Source of the DNA: Kiritimatiellia bacterium | Lineage (GTDB): Bacteria; Verrucomicrobiota; Kiritimatiellia; RFP12; JAAYLN01 | DNA length: 56,389 bases | Reading direction: 5' to 3' | Assembly (NCBI GenBank): GCA_017962605.1 | Contig: JAGCUY010000123.1 | Span: 1-56,389 of the forward strand | In this document: positions 7,013-16,315 of the stretch, piece after piece | Position numbering within the stretch: position 1 is the first letter of the stretch | Layout of the letters: every line of letters starts with the position of its first letter | Notes under the pieces: generated by a model | Told to the model about the DNA's origin: nothing | Database searches by the model: none | What the model saw: only the letters and a program-made list of their open reading frames with translations | Position numbers and translations under genes: made by a program

Positions 7013-9353
7013 GGACAAGGAACACGACGACGCCGGGAACGGCGCGCCGCAGGATGACCTCTTCGCCTCGCTCTTCGCCCAGGCGCAGGGCGCGGCCGCA
7101 CCTGGCGCGGCGGCAGAGGAAGCCGCCGAAGCCACTGGCGAGGACGCCAGTGTGCAAAACCCAGAGGAAGCCGCCGAGGCGGCAGGTATTGCACCCACCG
7201 CTCCTGCGGTGGGGCGCGCAGTCTTGCGCGAAGAACCGCTTCCTGCACCCACCGCTCCTGCGGTGGGTCGCGCAGACCTGCGCGAAACTCCGCTTCCTGC
7301 ACCCACCGCTCCCGCGGTGGGTCGCGCAGACCTGCGCGAAACTCCGCTTCCTGCACCCACCGCTCCTGCGGCGGGGCGCGCGGAGCCGCGCGAAAAGCCG
7401 CTTTCAGGCCATGGCCCCCTCCGCGACCTGATCAACGACAATTACCTCCAGTTCGCCACCTACACCATCTGCAACCGCGCCATCCCCACCGTCGAGGACG
7501 GCCTCAAGCCCGTCCAGCGCCGCATCCTCCACGCCCTCTGGGAAAAGGACGACGGCCGCTTCTCCAAGGTCGCAGGCGTCGTCGGCGACACCATGCACTA
7601 CCACCCGCATGGCGACGCCTCCATCTACGAGGCCATCGTGAACCTGGTGAACATGCGCTACCTCGTCGAGGGCCAGGGCAACTACGGCAACATCTTCACC
7701 GGCCACGAGGCGGCCGCGCCGCGTTACATCGAATGCCGCCTCACCGAACTCGCCCGCCGCGAGCTCTTCGACGAGAAGATCACCGCCTTCACCCCAAGCT
7801 ACGACGGCCGCAGCAAGGAGCCGATCATCCTTCCTGCCAAGATACCCGTCCTGCTGCTGATGGGCGTCAAGGGCATTGCCGCCGGCCTCTCCACCGAGGT
7901 CTTCCCGCACAACTTCAACGAGCTGATCGAAGCCCAGATCGCCATCATCCAGAAGAAGCCCTTCAAGGTCTATCCTGACTTCATCACCGGCGGCGTAATC
8001 GACGTTTCCGAGTACGCCGACGGCGCCGGCAAGATCAAGATCCGCGCCACCATCGAGCAGCGCGACAAGAACAAGCTCGTCGTCACATCGCTGCCGTGGG
8101 GCCAGACCACGGAGTCGCTCATCGCCAGCATTGAGGACGCCATCTCCAAGAAGAAGGTGCAGGTGCGCGAGATCACGGACCTCACCTCGGAGAAGGTAGA
8201 GATAGAGCTGACCCTCTCCGTAGGCGCAATGCAGGACAAGGTGACGCAGGCGCTCTACGCCTTCACCAACTGTGAGGTTTCGCTCTCGTCGCGCCCGGTG
8301 GTGCTAATCGACAACCGGCCGCGCGAGATGACGGTGTCGCAGATACTGGAGGCCAACACCGACCTTCTCCTCGACATCCTCAAGCGTCAGCTGGAGGTGC
8401 GCGCCGGGGAACTCGACGCCGCCTTCCACAACAAGACCCTCGAGCAGATATTCATCGAGGAGCGCATCTACAAGCGCATCGAGGAACAGGAAACCTACGA
8501 GGCGGTGCAGCAGGCGGTGCTTGACGGCCTCGCGCCGTTCAGGCCGCGCCTGCGCCGCGACGTGACACTGGAGGACGTGGAGCAGCTGCTCCAGATCCGC
8601 ATCAGGCGCATCTCCCGCTACGACATCGAGAAGAACCGCCGCGAGATCGAGGGCATACTTGCGGAGGAGGCGGAGGTCGCGGAGAACCTGAAGCACCTGC
8701 GCGCCTACGCCACTCGCTACCTCAAGGACCTGATCAAGCGCTACGGCAAGAAATACCCGCGCGTCAGCCAGATTTCCGAAACGCCGTTTGGCGCAATCGA
8801 AGTGCGTGAGCTCACCGCAAGCGAACTTTCCATCCGCATTGACCGCGAGAACGGTTATGTCGGCACGGCGGTGCGCGGCGGCGAGGAGCTCTTCAAGTGC
8901 TCGTCGCTCGACAAGCTGCTCTTCGTTTGGCAGGACGGCCGCTACAAGGTGGTCTCGCCGCCGGACAAGCTATTCATCGACAAGAACCTGCTCATCTGCC
9001 AGGTCTTCGACAAGGAGCGGCAGTTCACGGCGGTCTATACTGAGCCGAAGTTCGGCTTCACCTACATCAAGCGCTTCGCCTTTGGCGGCTGCATCCTGAA
9101 CAAGGACTACTCCTTCGCGCCGGAGAAGAGCAAGGTCATCTACTGGGCGGAGGGCACGCCTGAGGCGCTCTACGTGAAATACAAGCCGGCGAAGGGCCAG
9201 CGCGTGAACCAGCAGCTCTTTGTGCCTGGCGAGGTGCTTGTGAAGGGCGTGACGGCGCGCGGCAAGCAGATGACCTCGAAGGGCATCAAGGCCATAACGG
9301 ACGAAAAGCCGCGCGGCTGGGACGACGAGGCTGTGAAAGGCACGCTCTTTTAG
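7005..9353 (+). CDS. parC: DNA topoisomerase IV subunit A with repeat-bearing N-terminus
   Basis: DNA-cleaving subunit of topoisomerase IV, 782 aa. The conserved part starts near residue 140 with GPLRDLINDNYLQFATYTI and DGLKPVQRRILHALWEKDDG. The winged-helix domain has HYHPHGDASIYEAIV, and the cleavage tyrosine lies in APRYIECRLTELARRELF (about residue 242). The tower, coiled coil and a short C-terminal beta-pinwheel region follow. The first 135 residues are an Ala/Pro/Glu-rich extension with four 18-residue repeats of the type APTAPAVGRADLRETPLP, encoded by 54-nt palindromic units at 7191-7406. Standard ParC starts within a few residues of the winged-helix region, so this extension is an addition. 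It is translated in overlap with parE. Confidence 0.93.
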   Translation: MNKDKEHDDAGNGAPQDDLFASLFAQAQGAAAPGAAAEEAAEATGEDASVQNPEEAAEAAGIAPTAPAVGRAVLREEPLPAPTAPAVGRADLRETPLPAPTAPAVGRADLRETPLPAPTAPAAGRAEPREKPLSGHGPLRDLINDNYLQFATYTICNRAIPTVEDGLKPVQRRILHALWEKDDGRFSKVAGVVGDTMHYHPHGDASIYEAIVNLVNMRYLVEGQGNYGNIFTGHEAAAPRYIECRLTELARRELFDEKITAFTPSYDGRSKEPIILPAKIPVLLLMGVKGIAAGLSTEVFPHNFNELIEAQIAIIQKKPFKVYPDFITGGVIDVSEYADGAGKIKIRATIEQRDKNKLVVTSLPWGQTTESLIASIEDAISKKKVQVREITDLTSEKVEIELTLSVGAMQDKVTQALYAFTNCEVSLSSRPVVLIDNRPREMTVSQILEANTDLLLDILKRQLEVRAGELDAAFHNKTLEQIFIEERIYKRIEEQETYEAVQQAVLDGLAPFRPRLRRDVTLEDVEQLLQIRIRRISRYDIEKNRREIEGILAEEAEVAENLKHLRAYATRYLKDLIKRYGKKYPRVSQISETPFGAIEVRELTASELSIRIDRENGYVGTAVRGGEELFKCSSLDKLLFVWQDGRYKVVSPPDKLFIDKNLLICQVFDKERQFTAVYTEPKFGFTYIKRFAFGGCILNKDYSFAPEKSKVIYWAEGTPEALYVKYKPAKGQRVNQQLFVPGEVLVKGVTARGKQMTSKGIKAITDEKPRGWDDEAVKGTLF
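7191..7406 (+). repeat. four in-frame 54-nt palindromic repeats inside parC
   Basis: Units start at 7191, 7245, 7299 and 7353. Each carries two hairpins: CCCACCGCTCCTGCGGTGGG (8-bp stem, 4-nt loop) and GCGCAGACCTGCGC (6-bp stem). Units 2 and 3 are nearly identical; unit 1 and unit 4 have diverged. The 54-nt length keeps the parC frame. Confidence 0.9.
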
Positions 9354-9423
9354 CCGCGCTGCGGCGCTGCGCGATGAGGAATTGTCGCGGCGCCGACCGG
9401 TAAAGCGGCGCGGCAAAAAACAA

Positions 9424-9445
9424 GCGCGGCGGGAAACCGCCGCGC
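9424..9445. terminator. bidirectional intrinsic terminator between parC and pal
   Basis: A perfect 9-bp GC stem, GCGCGGCGG / CCGCCGCGC, closes on a GAAA loop. TGTTTGGTTTT follows on the plus strand. On the minus strand the stem is followed by TTGTTTTTT (plus-strand 9415-9423). It sits between the convergent parC and pal genes and can end both. A second stem, CCCGCC/GGCGGG, lies at 9461-9480. Confidence 0.85.
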
Positions 9446-9489
9446 TGTTTGGTTTTGCATCCCGCCGCGTTGTCGGCGGGGGTTGGTTT

Positions 9490-10029
9490 TTACCTGTAGA
9501 AGGCGAACTCGCCGCGGCGGTTGAGGCGCCAGGCCTCTTCGCCGGAACCCATGACGGCCGGGCGCTCCTCGCCAAAGGAGCGGGACTGGATGCGCTGCGG
9601 GTCGATGCCAAGGCCGCCGATGTAGTTGCGGACGGCCAGGGCGCGCTGCTCGCCGAGGGAGAGGTTGTATTCGTTCGAGCCACGCTCGTCGCAGTGGCCC
9701 TCGATGATGAGGACGTAGCTGGGATACTGGCGGAGAATGTCGGCCGCCTGCTGGATCTTCGCGACCTCCTCGGCAGGAAGCTGGAAGGAGTCATAGCCGA
9801 AATAGACGGGCTGCACTGCGACGTCGGTGGCCGGTGTGCGGTTGAGGTCGAAGGGCTCGCCTGTGAGGGCAAGGCCAGTCTCGTCGTCGGTGAGAGTCTG
9901 GAAGGTCATGTCCCCGTCATCGTATCCGTTGCCAGCGGCGTTATTGCCCTTGCGGCTGCGGCAGCCGGTGGTGGCGAGGGTTGCGACGGCGACGAGCGTC
10001 ACTGCGATCTTGAGCGTTGTGGTGTTCAT
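9490..10029 (-). CDS. pal: peptidoglycan-associated lipoprotein
   Basis: Outer-membrane lipoprotein of the Tol-Pal system, 179 aa. A signal peptide ends in the lipobox LATTGC (Cys about 23). A polar linker follows, then an OmpA-like peptidoglycan-binding domain with PVYFGYDSFQLP, IIEGHCDERGSNEYN, LGEQRALAVRNYI and RIQSRSFGEERP. These are the standard diaminopimelate-binding motifs of Pal. Length is normal. tolB lies 39 bp upstream on the same strand, so the two likely share an mRNA. tolQRA are not in the window. Confidence 0.95.
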   Translation of the reverse strand: MNTTTLKIAVTLVAVATLATTGCRSRKGNNAAGNGYDDGDMTFQTLTDDETGLALTGEPFDLNRTPATDVAVQPVYFGYDSFQLPAEEVAKIQQAADILRQYPSYVLIIEGHCDERGSNEYNLSLGEQRALAVRNYIGGLGIDPQRIQSRSFGEERPAVMGSGEEAWRLNRRGEFAFYR

Positions 10030-10068
10030 TATGTTTTTACCTTTGTTGTTGATGTTACAGTTGAAAAG

Positions 10069-11298
10069 TTAGCGGATGGAACCCGACCAGTCTGGCGAAC
10101 GCCAGTCTCCATTGGGCAGAGATAATTTTACAGGAGTGTCCCCCTCGGTGTCAAGCACCCAGAGGGAGAACGAGCGTCCGTCGCGGCGGCTGGCCAGAAT
10201 GTGGCGGCCGTCGGGCGCCCAGGATGGGTCTTCCCAGTCGGAGCCTTCGGGCGAGACGATTTTGGCTTCGCCGGTGCGCGGGTTTTGGACGACGATTCTG
10301 TAGGAACCTTGCTTTGAGCAGTAGGCGATGCGGCCATCGGGGCCCCATGATGGTGCCACGTTTTGCGAGCCGTTCCTTGAGATGCGATAGGAATTCTTAT
10401 TCTGAGAGTCGATCACGTAGATCTGGGGCGTGCCGCCCTCGTCGCTCACGTATGCGATTTGATTGCCGTCCGGCGACCAGCAGGGGCTGGCCTCTGCGCC
10501 GCGCTTGGTGTAGGTGAGGCGCGTGGCCTTGCGCGTTACGGTGTTGATGACGAACAGCTCGGGGTTCCCGGGGTGGGAGAGGATGGCCGCGACAAGCTTG
10601 CCGTCTGGCGAGACGGCGCCGCCTGTGTTGAGGCCGGTGAAGTTGGCCAGAGGCGCGCGCTTGCCGCCGGAGGTCGAGACTCCGAAAATGCAGGGGTATC
10701 CGCGCGAGAAGCTGGTGTAGTAGATCTTCGAGCCGTCTGGGGTGAAGGAAGGCGAGAGAGGGGATGTCGCCTCTGTGGAAAATTTCTGGAGGGCGGCGCC
10801 GTCGCTGTCGCAGATGCAGATGGCGCCACCGCGCCCTTCCTTGCTGACGAAGGCGATGCGCGTGGCGGCGATGCCGTTGCGCCCCTTGATGCGGCGCGTC
10901 ATTTCATCGGCGAGGCGGTGTGCCTGCCAGCGGGCCTCGCGCGTGCCGGCGGTGGTGTCGCCCCACTCGAAGGCGCCGCCGTTCCAGCGGACGCGCACCC
11001 GTGTGGCCAGGGTGTCGCCGCCCTGCTGGACGGCCTGTCCAGTGATCTCGATGCCCGCGCCGTATTTGCTGGTTGCGATTTCGAACCAGCCGGAACGGTC
11101 AAGATCCTGCTTGAGCACATTTACGAAAGTCGCGCCAAGGGCGCCGGAGGTCTGGAGTGACGCCAGGGAAACTGGATCCTTGCCGGATCCCGCACCCTTT
11201 GTGACGGTGAACGGCGTGACGGCGCTGACTGGGAGCGCGGCCATTGCCGCCGCGAAGAGCGCGGCGGCAATGGCTGTCTTTGCTAATCTGCCAAGCAT
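10069..11298 (-). CDS. tolB: Tol-Pal system beta-propeller protein TolB
   Basis: Periplasmic partner of Pal in outer-membrane constriction, 409 aa. Residues 1-26 form a signal peptide (KTAIAAALFAAAMAALPVSA). The TolB N-terminal domain covers about residues 30-140. The C-terminal half has WD40-like (PD40) blades: SPSFTPDGSKIYYTS, GGAVSPDGKLVAAIL, ASPCWSPDGNQIAYVS, VAPSWGPDGRIAYCS and EDPSWAPDGRHILAS. Length fits TolB. It is the first gene of the tolB-pal pair, 30 bp downstream of pgk on the same strand, so it may be read through from pgk. Confidence 0.94.
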   Translation of the reverse strand: MLGRLAKTAIAAALFAAAMAALPVSAVTPFTVTKGAGSGKDPVSLASLQTSGALGATFVNVLKQDLDRSGWFEIATSKYGAGIEITGQAVQQGGDTLATRVRVRWNGGAFEWGDTTAGTREARWQAHRLADEMTRRIKGRNGIAATRIAFVSKEGRGGAICICDSDGAALQKFSTEATSPLSPSFTPDGSKIYYTSFSRGYPCIFGVSTSGGKRAPLANFTGLNTGGAVSPDGKLVAAILSHPGNPELFVINTVTRKATRLTYTKRGAEASPCWSPDGNQIAYVSDEGGTPQIYVIDSQNKNSYRISRNGSQNVAPSWGPDGRIAYCSKQGSYRIVVQNPRTGEAKIVSPEGSDWEDPSWAPDGRHILASRRDGRSFSLWVLDTEGDTPVKLSLPNGDWRSPDWSGSIR

Positions 11299-11328
11299 GG
11301 GTCTTGAGCCTTTTGCTTAGTTGCCTTC

Positions 11329-12621
11329 TTAGGCGTCTTCCAAAGCCGCGACGCCGGGGAGCTCCTTGCCTTCGAGGAACTCGAGCGACGCGCCGCCGCC
11401 GGTGGAGATGTGGGTCATGTCGGCCGCCTTGCCGCTCTTCTTCACGGCGCTGACGCTGTCGCCGCCGCCGATGATCGAAGTGCCGCCGTTGGGCTTCACC
11501 GTCGCGACCGCGTCGCAGACGCCGAAGGTGCCCTTGGCGAGAGGCGCGAACTCGAAGCAGCCCATCGGGCCGTTCCACACGACCGTCTTGGCGCCCTTGA
11601 TGGCCTCGGAGAAGAGCGCGACGCTCTTCGGGCCAATGTCCAGGCCCATCCAGCCGTCGGGGATGTCGCCCTCGCAGAGCTCGATCTTGATGTCTGAGGC
11701 GTCCTTCGTCTCCGGGAACTTGTCGGCGATGACGTTGTCCACGGGGAGGAGGATCTTGACGCCCTTGGCCTTGGCGGCGTCGAGCATTTCCTTGCAGTAG
11801 GCAACCTGCTCGTCCTCGCAGAGGGAGGTGCCGATCTTGATGCCGAGGGCCTTCTTGAAGGTGTAGGCCATGCCGCCGCCGATGATGAGGGTGTCGACCT
11901 TCTGCAGCAGGTTCTTCACGACGGCCAGCTTGTCGGAGACCTTGGCGCCGCCGAGGATGGCCACGAAGGGGCGCACCGGGTTGTCAACGGCGTCGCCGAG
12001 GAACTTCAGTTCCTTCTCCATCAGGAAGCCGGAGACTGCGGGCTTGAGGTAGTCGGCGATGACGGCCGTGGAGGCGTGCGCGCGGTGCGCGGTGCCAAAG
12101 GCGTCGTTCACATAGACGTTGCCGTAGGAGGCGAGCTTCTTCGCCATGTCCTTGCGGGCGGCCTTCAGCGCGGCCTTCTTCTCCTGGTATTCCTCCTCGG
12201 TGAGGTGGATGCCCTTCTTGTCGTCGTCCTTCTTGACCTTGCCGTCCTCGGCCTTGTAGAAGCGGGTGTTCTCAAGGAGGACGACCTCGCCCGGCTTGAG
12301 CGCGGCGGCGATTTCGTCGGCGGCCATGCAGTCGGGTGCGAACTTCACCTCGCGCCCGATGAGCTCGGCGAGGCGGTCGGCGACCGGCTTGAGGGTGAAC
12401 TCAGGCTCGAAGCCCTTGCCTTTCGGCCGCCCGAGGTGCGACATCAGGACGAGGGACGCGCCCTTGTCGAGAATGTATTTGATCGACGGCAGCGCGGCCT
12501 GGATGCGGGTGTCGTCGGTGATCTTGCCAGAACCGTCCTTGGCCATTGGGACGTTGAAGTCGGCGCGCATGACGACGCGCTTCCCGGCCAGGTCGATGTC
12601 ACGGATTGTCTTCTTGCTCAT
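11329..12621 (-). CDS. pgk: phosphoglycerate kinase
   Basis: Glycolytic enzyme that transfers phosphate from 1,3-bisphosphoglycerate to ADP in the cytoplasm, 430 aa. I chose the start [20 protein letters not shown] at 12621; a longer in-frame start exists but runs through the promoter. Substrate-binding motifs [16 protein letters not shown] and [14 protein letters not shown] are present, with the nucleotide-side motifs [17 protein letters not shown] and GGGDSVSAV. An insert of about 30 Lys/Asp-rich residues follows ENTRFY and makes it slightly longer than the usual 390-400 aa. GAAAGGAAC about 12 nt upstream of the ATG is a fair ribosome binding site. Confidence 0.96.
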   Translation of the reverse strand: MSKKTIRDIDLAGKRVVMRADFNVPMAKDGSGKITDDTRIQAALPSIKYILDKGASLVLMSHLGRPKGKGFEPEFTLKPVADRLAELIGREVKFAPDCMAADEIAAALKPGEVVLLENTRFYKAEDGKVKKDDDKKGIHLTEEEYQEKKAALKAARKDMAKKLASYGNVYVNDAFGTAHRAHASTAVIADYLKPAVSGFLMEKELKFLGDAVDNPVRPFVAILGGAKVSDKLAVVKNLLQKVDTLIIGGGMAYTFKKALGIKIGTSLCEDEQVAYCKEMLDAAKAKGVKILLPVDNVIADKFPETKDASDIKIELCEGDIPDGWMGLDIGPKSVALFSEAIKGAKTVVWNGPMGCFEFAPLAKGTFGVCDAVATVKPNGGTSIIGGGDSVSAVKKSGKAADMTHISTGGGASLEFLEGKELPGVAALEDA

Positions 12622-12658
12622 TTTTAGTAGTTCCTTTCGATTCGCAAATTGAGAGAAT

Positions 12659-12667
12659 ATTCTACCA
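12659..12667 (-). promoter_or_regulatory. extended -10 box for pgk
   Basis: TGGTAGAAT on the minus strand, 37 nt before the pgk ATG. Unlike the short-spaced examples, this leader contains a ribosome binding site (AAAGGA). Confidence 0.55.
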
Positions 12668-12737
12668 TAAACCGCGCCGCGCCGCCACGGAGGAAAGTTC
12701 GGGCGACTGGCCGTCCCTTCTGAAAATTTCTGTTTTT

Positions 12738-12746
12738 TGCTATAAT
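12738..12746 (+). promoter_or_regulatory. extended -10 box for polysaccharide operon, leaderless spacing
   Basis: TGCTATAAT, followed 8 nt later by the ATG of the dehydratase gene at 12755. No ribosome binding site fits between them. Confidence 0.6.
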
Positions 12747-12754
12747 TAAGCACG

Positions 12755-14647
12755 ATGATTGGCAAAATGAAAGAAGGACGCCTTACGGCGGCGGCAGCGG
12801 ATGCCATTCTGCTGGCGCTGTCCCTTCTTGCCGCCTACGCTCTGCGGTTCAACTTCGCCGTTCCGGATTACCATGTGGCGTTGCTGAGATACGTCGCCCC
12901 CTTCACCCTGGCCCTGGAACTGGTGCTCCTGGCCGCATTTGGCTGCCACAGGACGGTCTGGCGCTGGTTCTCCGCCGCCGACCTGCCGCGGCTCCTGGCG
13001 GCGCTGGCGTCGGCCTCCGCGTTGTCGCTGCTCTGCCGTGGAGTTTTCAGCGGCATTGCAATGTCACACCGCTTCTATGCGCCGATTAGCGTGACCTTGA
13101 TGAACTTTGCGATGTCCATCTGCGCCCTCGTGGGGGCGCGCTGGCTGAGGCGCATCGTGGCGGAGGGCGGCCGCCAGCGCGCGACGTCTGCCGCAACGGT
13201 CGCCATTGTCGGCACCGGCCCCGCCAGCCTGTCCGTGGCATACGCGCTGCGCCACGAAGTTCCTGCCACCCGCGAGGTTCTTGGCTTCATAGGCGAAGGC
13301 GATGGCTCCACTGGCGCCACCATCCAGGGGCTGCCGGTGATTGCGACGCTCGGTGATCTCGCCGTTCCCGGCGTGGAGCGGAACGTGCGCCTCTCCGAGG
13401 TTATCGTGCCGCAGGGGCTTCTCGACCGCGCCGGGATGCAGCGTCTTCTTTCGCTATGCCGCGCCATTGGCGCCCGCATGGTCGTCGCGCCCGACTACTC
13501 TTCCGTCCTCGACAGCGGCGATGGCGATTCCGCCCTTCGCAGCGCCGACATCACCGACATCCTCAAGCGGGGCGTCGCCACGGAGGCCACCTTCGCCGAG
13601 CACCGCAAGTTCCTTGAAGGCCGGCGCGTCATGGTGACAGGTGCCGGCGGTTCGATTGGGTCTGAAATAGCGCGCCAGGCGCTTGCCGCAGGCGCGGAGC
13701 GCGTGACGCTTGTCGAGCGCGGCGAGCTGGCCCTCTTCGAGATCGCCCGCGAACTTGGCGCTTCCCCTCGCGCGGCCGCCCTGACGCGCCATATCGCCGA
13801 TGTCGGCGATGCGCGGCGGATGGCGCGAATCCTCGCCGCCGAGCGCCCTGAAATCGTCTTCCACGCCGCCGCCTACAAGCACGTGCCGCTCATGGAGGAG
13901 AATGTCTGCGAGGCGGTGAGCAACAATGTCTTCGGAACACTCACCCTGGCGCGGGAGTGCGCCGCCGCCGGCATCGGGACTTTCGTGCTGCTTTCAAGTG
14001 ACAAGGCCGTTGAGCCTTCCTCGGTGATGGGCGCCACAAAGCGCGTCTGCGAACTGGCAATCGCCGGCATCGGCGGCGCAGGGCAGGGGGGCGGCGCCAC
14101 CCGATTCACTGCGGTGCGTTTTGGAAACGTTCTCGGCTCCACCGGCTCCGTGGTGCCTGTCTTCCGCGAACAGATACTGGCTGGCGGCCCGGTCACCATA
14201 ACCCACCCCGACATGGAGCGCTACTTCATGACCATCCCCGAGGCGGCGAGCCTCACCATCGTGGCGGCGGCAATGGCGCCCTCGATGCCCGGAAGGGCCT
14301 TCGTCCTCGAAATGGGCGAACCTGTGAAGATCGTCTCCCTCGCCGAGGACATGATCCGCCTCGCCGGAAAGGTGCCTGGGCGCGATGTGCGCGTGGCCTT
14401 CACCGGAACGCGTCCAGGCGAGAAGCTGCGCGAACGCCTGACGACTTCAAGCGAAACGCTGGCCCCGACGGACAACGCCCAGATATCCTGCTTCAAGATG
14501 GCAGTGGTCGCGGACAAGGCGCTCGACGCCCTGCTGGCGACGCTGCGCGCCGCAACTGAAAAGGGCGACGATGCCGCCGCCCGCAAGGCGCTGCTCGCCT
14601 TTGTCGGTGGCGGGGAAGATAAGAAGGGAAAGGGGGGTGCCGCATGA
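12755..14647 (+). CDS. membrane nucleotide-sugar 4,6-dehydratase (FlaA1/WbpM/CapD type)
   Basis: Makes a UDP-4-keto-6-deoxy sugar, probably from UDP-GlcNAc or a derivative, for surface polysaccharide; 630 aa. Four hydrophobic segments occupy residues 10-130. A first Rossmann-like domain ([19 protein letters not shown]) is the CoA_binding_3 region. The catalytic short-chain dehydrogenase domain begins near residue 290 with [18 protein letters not shown], then [13 protein letters not shown] and [17 protein letters not shown]. The active site has Met in place of Tyr before xxxK, as in FlaA1 and WbpM. It opens a five-gene plus-strand operon and overlaps the exosortase gene by 4 nt. The exact sugar cannot be read from the sequence. 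Confidence 0.9.
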   Translation: MIGKMKEGRLTAAAADAILLALSLLAAYALRFNFAVPDYHVALLRYVAPFTLALELVLLAAFGCHRTVWRWFSAADLPRLLAALASASALSLLCRGVFSGIAMSHRFYAPISVTLMNFAMSICALVGARWLRRIVAEGGRQRATSAATVAIVGTGPASLSVAYALRHEVPATREVLGFIGEGDGSTGATIQGLPVIATLGDLAVPGVERNVRLSEVIVPQGLLDRAGMQRLLSLCRAIGARMVVAPDYSSVLDSGDGDSALRSADITDILKRGVATEATFAEHRKFLEGRRVMVTGAGGSIGSEIARQALAAGAERVTLVERGELALFEIARELGASPRAAALTRHIADVGDARRMARILAAERPEIVFHAAAYKHVPLMEENVCEAVSNNVFGTLTLARECAAAGIGTFVLLSSDKAVEPSSVMGATKRVCELAIAGIGGAGQGGGATRFTAVRFGNVLGSTGSVVPVFREQILAGGPVTITHPDMERYFMTIPEAASLTIVAAAMAPSMPGRAFVLEMGEPVKIVSLAEDMIRLAGKVPGRDVRVAFTGTRPGEKLRERLTTSSETLAPTDNAQISCFKMAVVADKALDALLATLRAATEKGDDAAARKALLAFVGGGEDKKGKGGAA

Positions 14648-16311
14648 AATCCCGGAAAATACTGGTCATCGCGCAGTGGCTCTCCTTCGCAGTCGCCTTC
14701 TACATTCTCGTGGTCATGTGCCGAGGGATTTTCGGCTGGCTGGTCGGTTCCGTATTCCTTGAGCCTCGCGAGGACATGGCGCACGGCTGGTTCATCCCGG
14801 TTTTCTCAATCGCCCTGTTCTGGATAAAGCGCAGGGAGTTGCGCGCTGCCGCCGGCGACCCATCCCTGGCCGCGCTTCTCCTAGCCATCCCGGGTGTGAT
14901 CCTCTTTATCATCGGCGAACTTGGCGAGCAGGTGCGCTTCTCGCATGTCGGTGCGATCTGGCTTCTCTGGACGGCGATATATGCCGCCTGGGGGCGCCGT
15001 CTGGCGTGGGTTGCGGCCTTCCCCATAGCCTTCCTCCTATTCACCATGCCGTTGAGCTTCCTCGACATTTTCACGGTGAAGCTGCGGCTCATTATCGCCG
15101 CCGTCGCGACAACGCTCCTGGGCGGCATCGGAATCGAGACGGTGCGCGTCGGCACTGGCCTCCACTGCCTCGCCGGCGGCGGCTTCAACCTGGACATCGC
15201 CGACCCATGCAGCGGCATGCGCTCCGTGTTCGCCATGACGGCCATCGCCGCCGGATACGCCTACCTCCATCAGAAAACCCTTCGTGGGAAGTTGCTTCTT
15301 TTTTGCTGCTCGATTCCGCTGGCCATGCTTGGCAACTTGGCGAGGATTTTCTCAATCGCCATCGTAGCCGCCGCCTTTGGCCAGCAGGTCGCGACTGGTT
15401 TCTACCACGACTATTCCGGTTACGTCACCTTCCTCGTGGCCATCCTTGCCATGGTGGCCCTGGGCGACGTCTTCTCGCGCCTCTTCGACCGCAAGGCGCA
15501 GCCATCGCCATCTGCTCCATCTCCAAATCCCGAGGTCAAGGCTGAGGTTGCTCAGAATGGCGGATTTGCCGTCGCGTTGCGCCGCGTTTTGCCGCTTGTG
15601 CTCATGCCGCTCATTCTCGTTGCTACGCTCAATCATGTCAGGCACGCCCCGCCGCGTCTCCAGGAGAGCGACGACTTCGTCGCAAAGTCCATGCCCGAAC
15701 TTGAAGGCTATACCTCGCGTGTTCCCGCCTTCTGCCAGAACGAACACTGCCTCAACACGTTGGAGTGCGAAGACGAGGCGTCCATCCCCGAGAAGTGCCC
15801 GAAATGCGGCGGCGCAATCGACACTCGCTCTCTGGCTGAGCACGATATCCTGCCTGCCGACACCCGAATGCTGAAGCGCAACTACTACGATGTCCTGGGC
15901 AATGGCTGGAAGGTGTCCGTCGTTGTGAACGGGCGTTCCCGCCAGAGCATCCACCGCCCTGAGATATGCCTCCCGGCGCAGGGGTGGTCGATTGAGCACG
16001 GGCGCATCGTTTCCTTCCCGCTCGCCGATGGCGACACCCTGGCCATGCACTGCATGGACGTCCGTCCTCGTTCTTCCTCTTCGGAAAACCGCATGGGCCA
16101 CGGCTACTTCTTCGTGAACCCCAGGCAGCGCGCGGCAAGCCATCTCAAGCGAATCCTCATCTCGGTGCATGACCGCGCCTTCGCCGGCCGCGTCACCCGC
16201 TGGGCCATGGTGACCGTATCGGCAGATGCGCCGCTGGCCGACACCGAGCGTCGCAAGGAGCAGACTGCCGACTTCCTCTCCGAGCTGATGCCGAAACTGT
16301 TCAAGGAATGA
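14644..16311 (+). CDS. exosortase fused to EpsI domain with CxxC knuckle
   Basis: Membrane transpeptidase-like protein of exopolysaccharide/PEP-CTERM systems, 555 aa. Residues 1-285 form the eight-helix exosortase with the catalytic triad: Cys in DPCSGMRS (about 189), Arg in GNLARIFS (about 233) and His in YHDYSGY (about 255). After a linker, a ninth membrane segment leads into the periplasmic EpsI domain with RQSIHRPEICLPAQGW and a C-terminal VTVSAD strand. Near the start of EpsI, residues 363-390 hold cysteines spaced like a zinc ribbon (C-x4-C-x5-C, then CPKC), which I do not expect in EpsI. Overlaps the dehydratase gene (ATGA) and precedes the WecA-like gene by 4 nt. No PEP-CTERM substrate is in the window. 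Confidence 0.88.
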   Translation: MKSRKILVIAQWLSFAVAFYILVVMCRGIFGWLVGSVFLEPREDMAHGWFIPVFSIALFWIKRRELRAAAGDPSLAALLLAIPGVILFIIGELGEQVRFSHVGAIWLLWTAIYAAWGRRLAWVAAFPIAFLLFTMPLSFLDIFTVKLRLIIAAVATTLLGGIGIETVRVGTGLHCLAGGGFNLDIADPCSGMRSVFAMTAIAAGYAYLHQKTLRGKLLLFCCSIPLAMLGNLARIFSIAIVAAAFGQQVATGFYHDYSGYVTFLVAILAMVALGDVFSRLFDRKAQPSPSAPSPNPEVKAEVAQNGGFAVALRRVLPLVLMPLILVATLNHVRHAPPRLQESDDFVAKSMPELEGYTSRVPAFCQNEHCLNTLECEDEASIPEKCPKCGGAIDTRSLAEHDILPADTRMLKRNYYDVLGNGWKVSVVVNGRSRQSIHRPEICLPAQGWSIEHGRIVSFPLADGDTLAMHCMDVRPRSSSSENRMGHGYFFVNPRQRAASHLKRILISVHDRAFAGRVTRWAMVTVSADAPLADTERRKEQTADFLSELMPKLFKE

Positions 16312-16315
16312 CCTC

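Noticed and set aside
7191..7406. A CRISPR array
   Set aside because: The units are directly adjacent with no unique spacers, are translated in frame within parC, and no cas genes are present.
5098..7441. Long minus-strand frames opposite parE and parC
   Set aside because: High-GC shadow frames; the plus-strand genes have complete conserved domains and the minus products are Arg/Ala/Val-rich with no motifs.
12621..12807. A longer pgk start at 12807
   Set aside because: The extra 62 residues would overlap the divergent dehydratase start and the promoter, and family similarity begins at [11 protein letters not shown].
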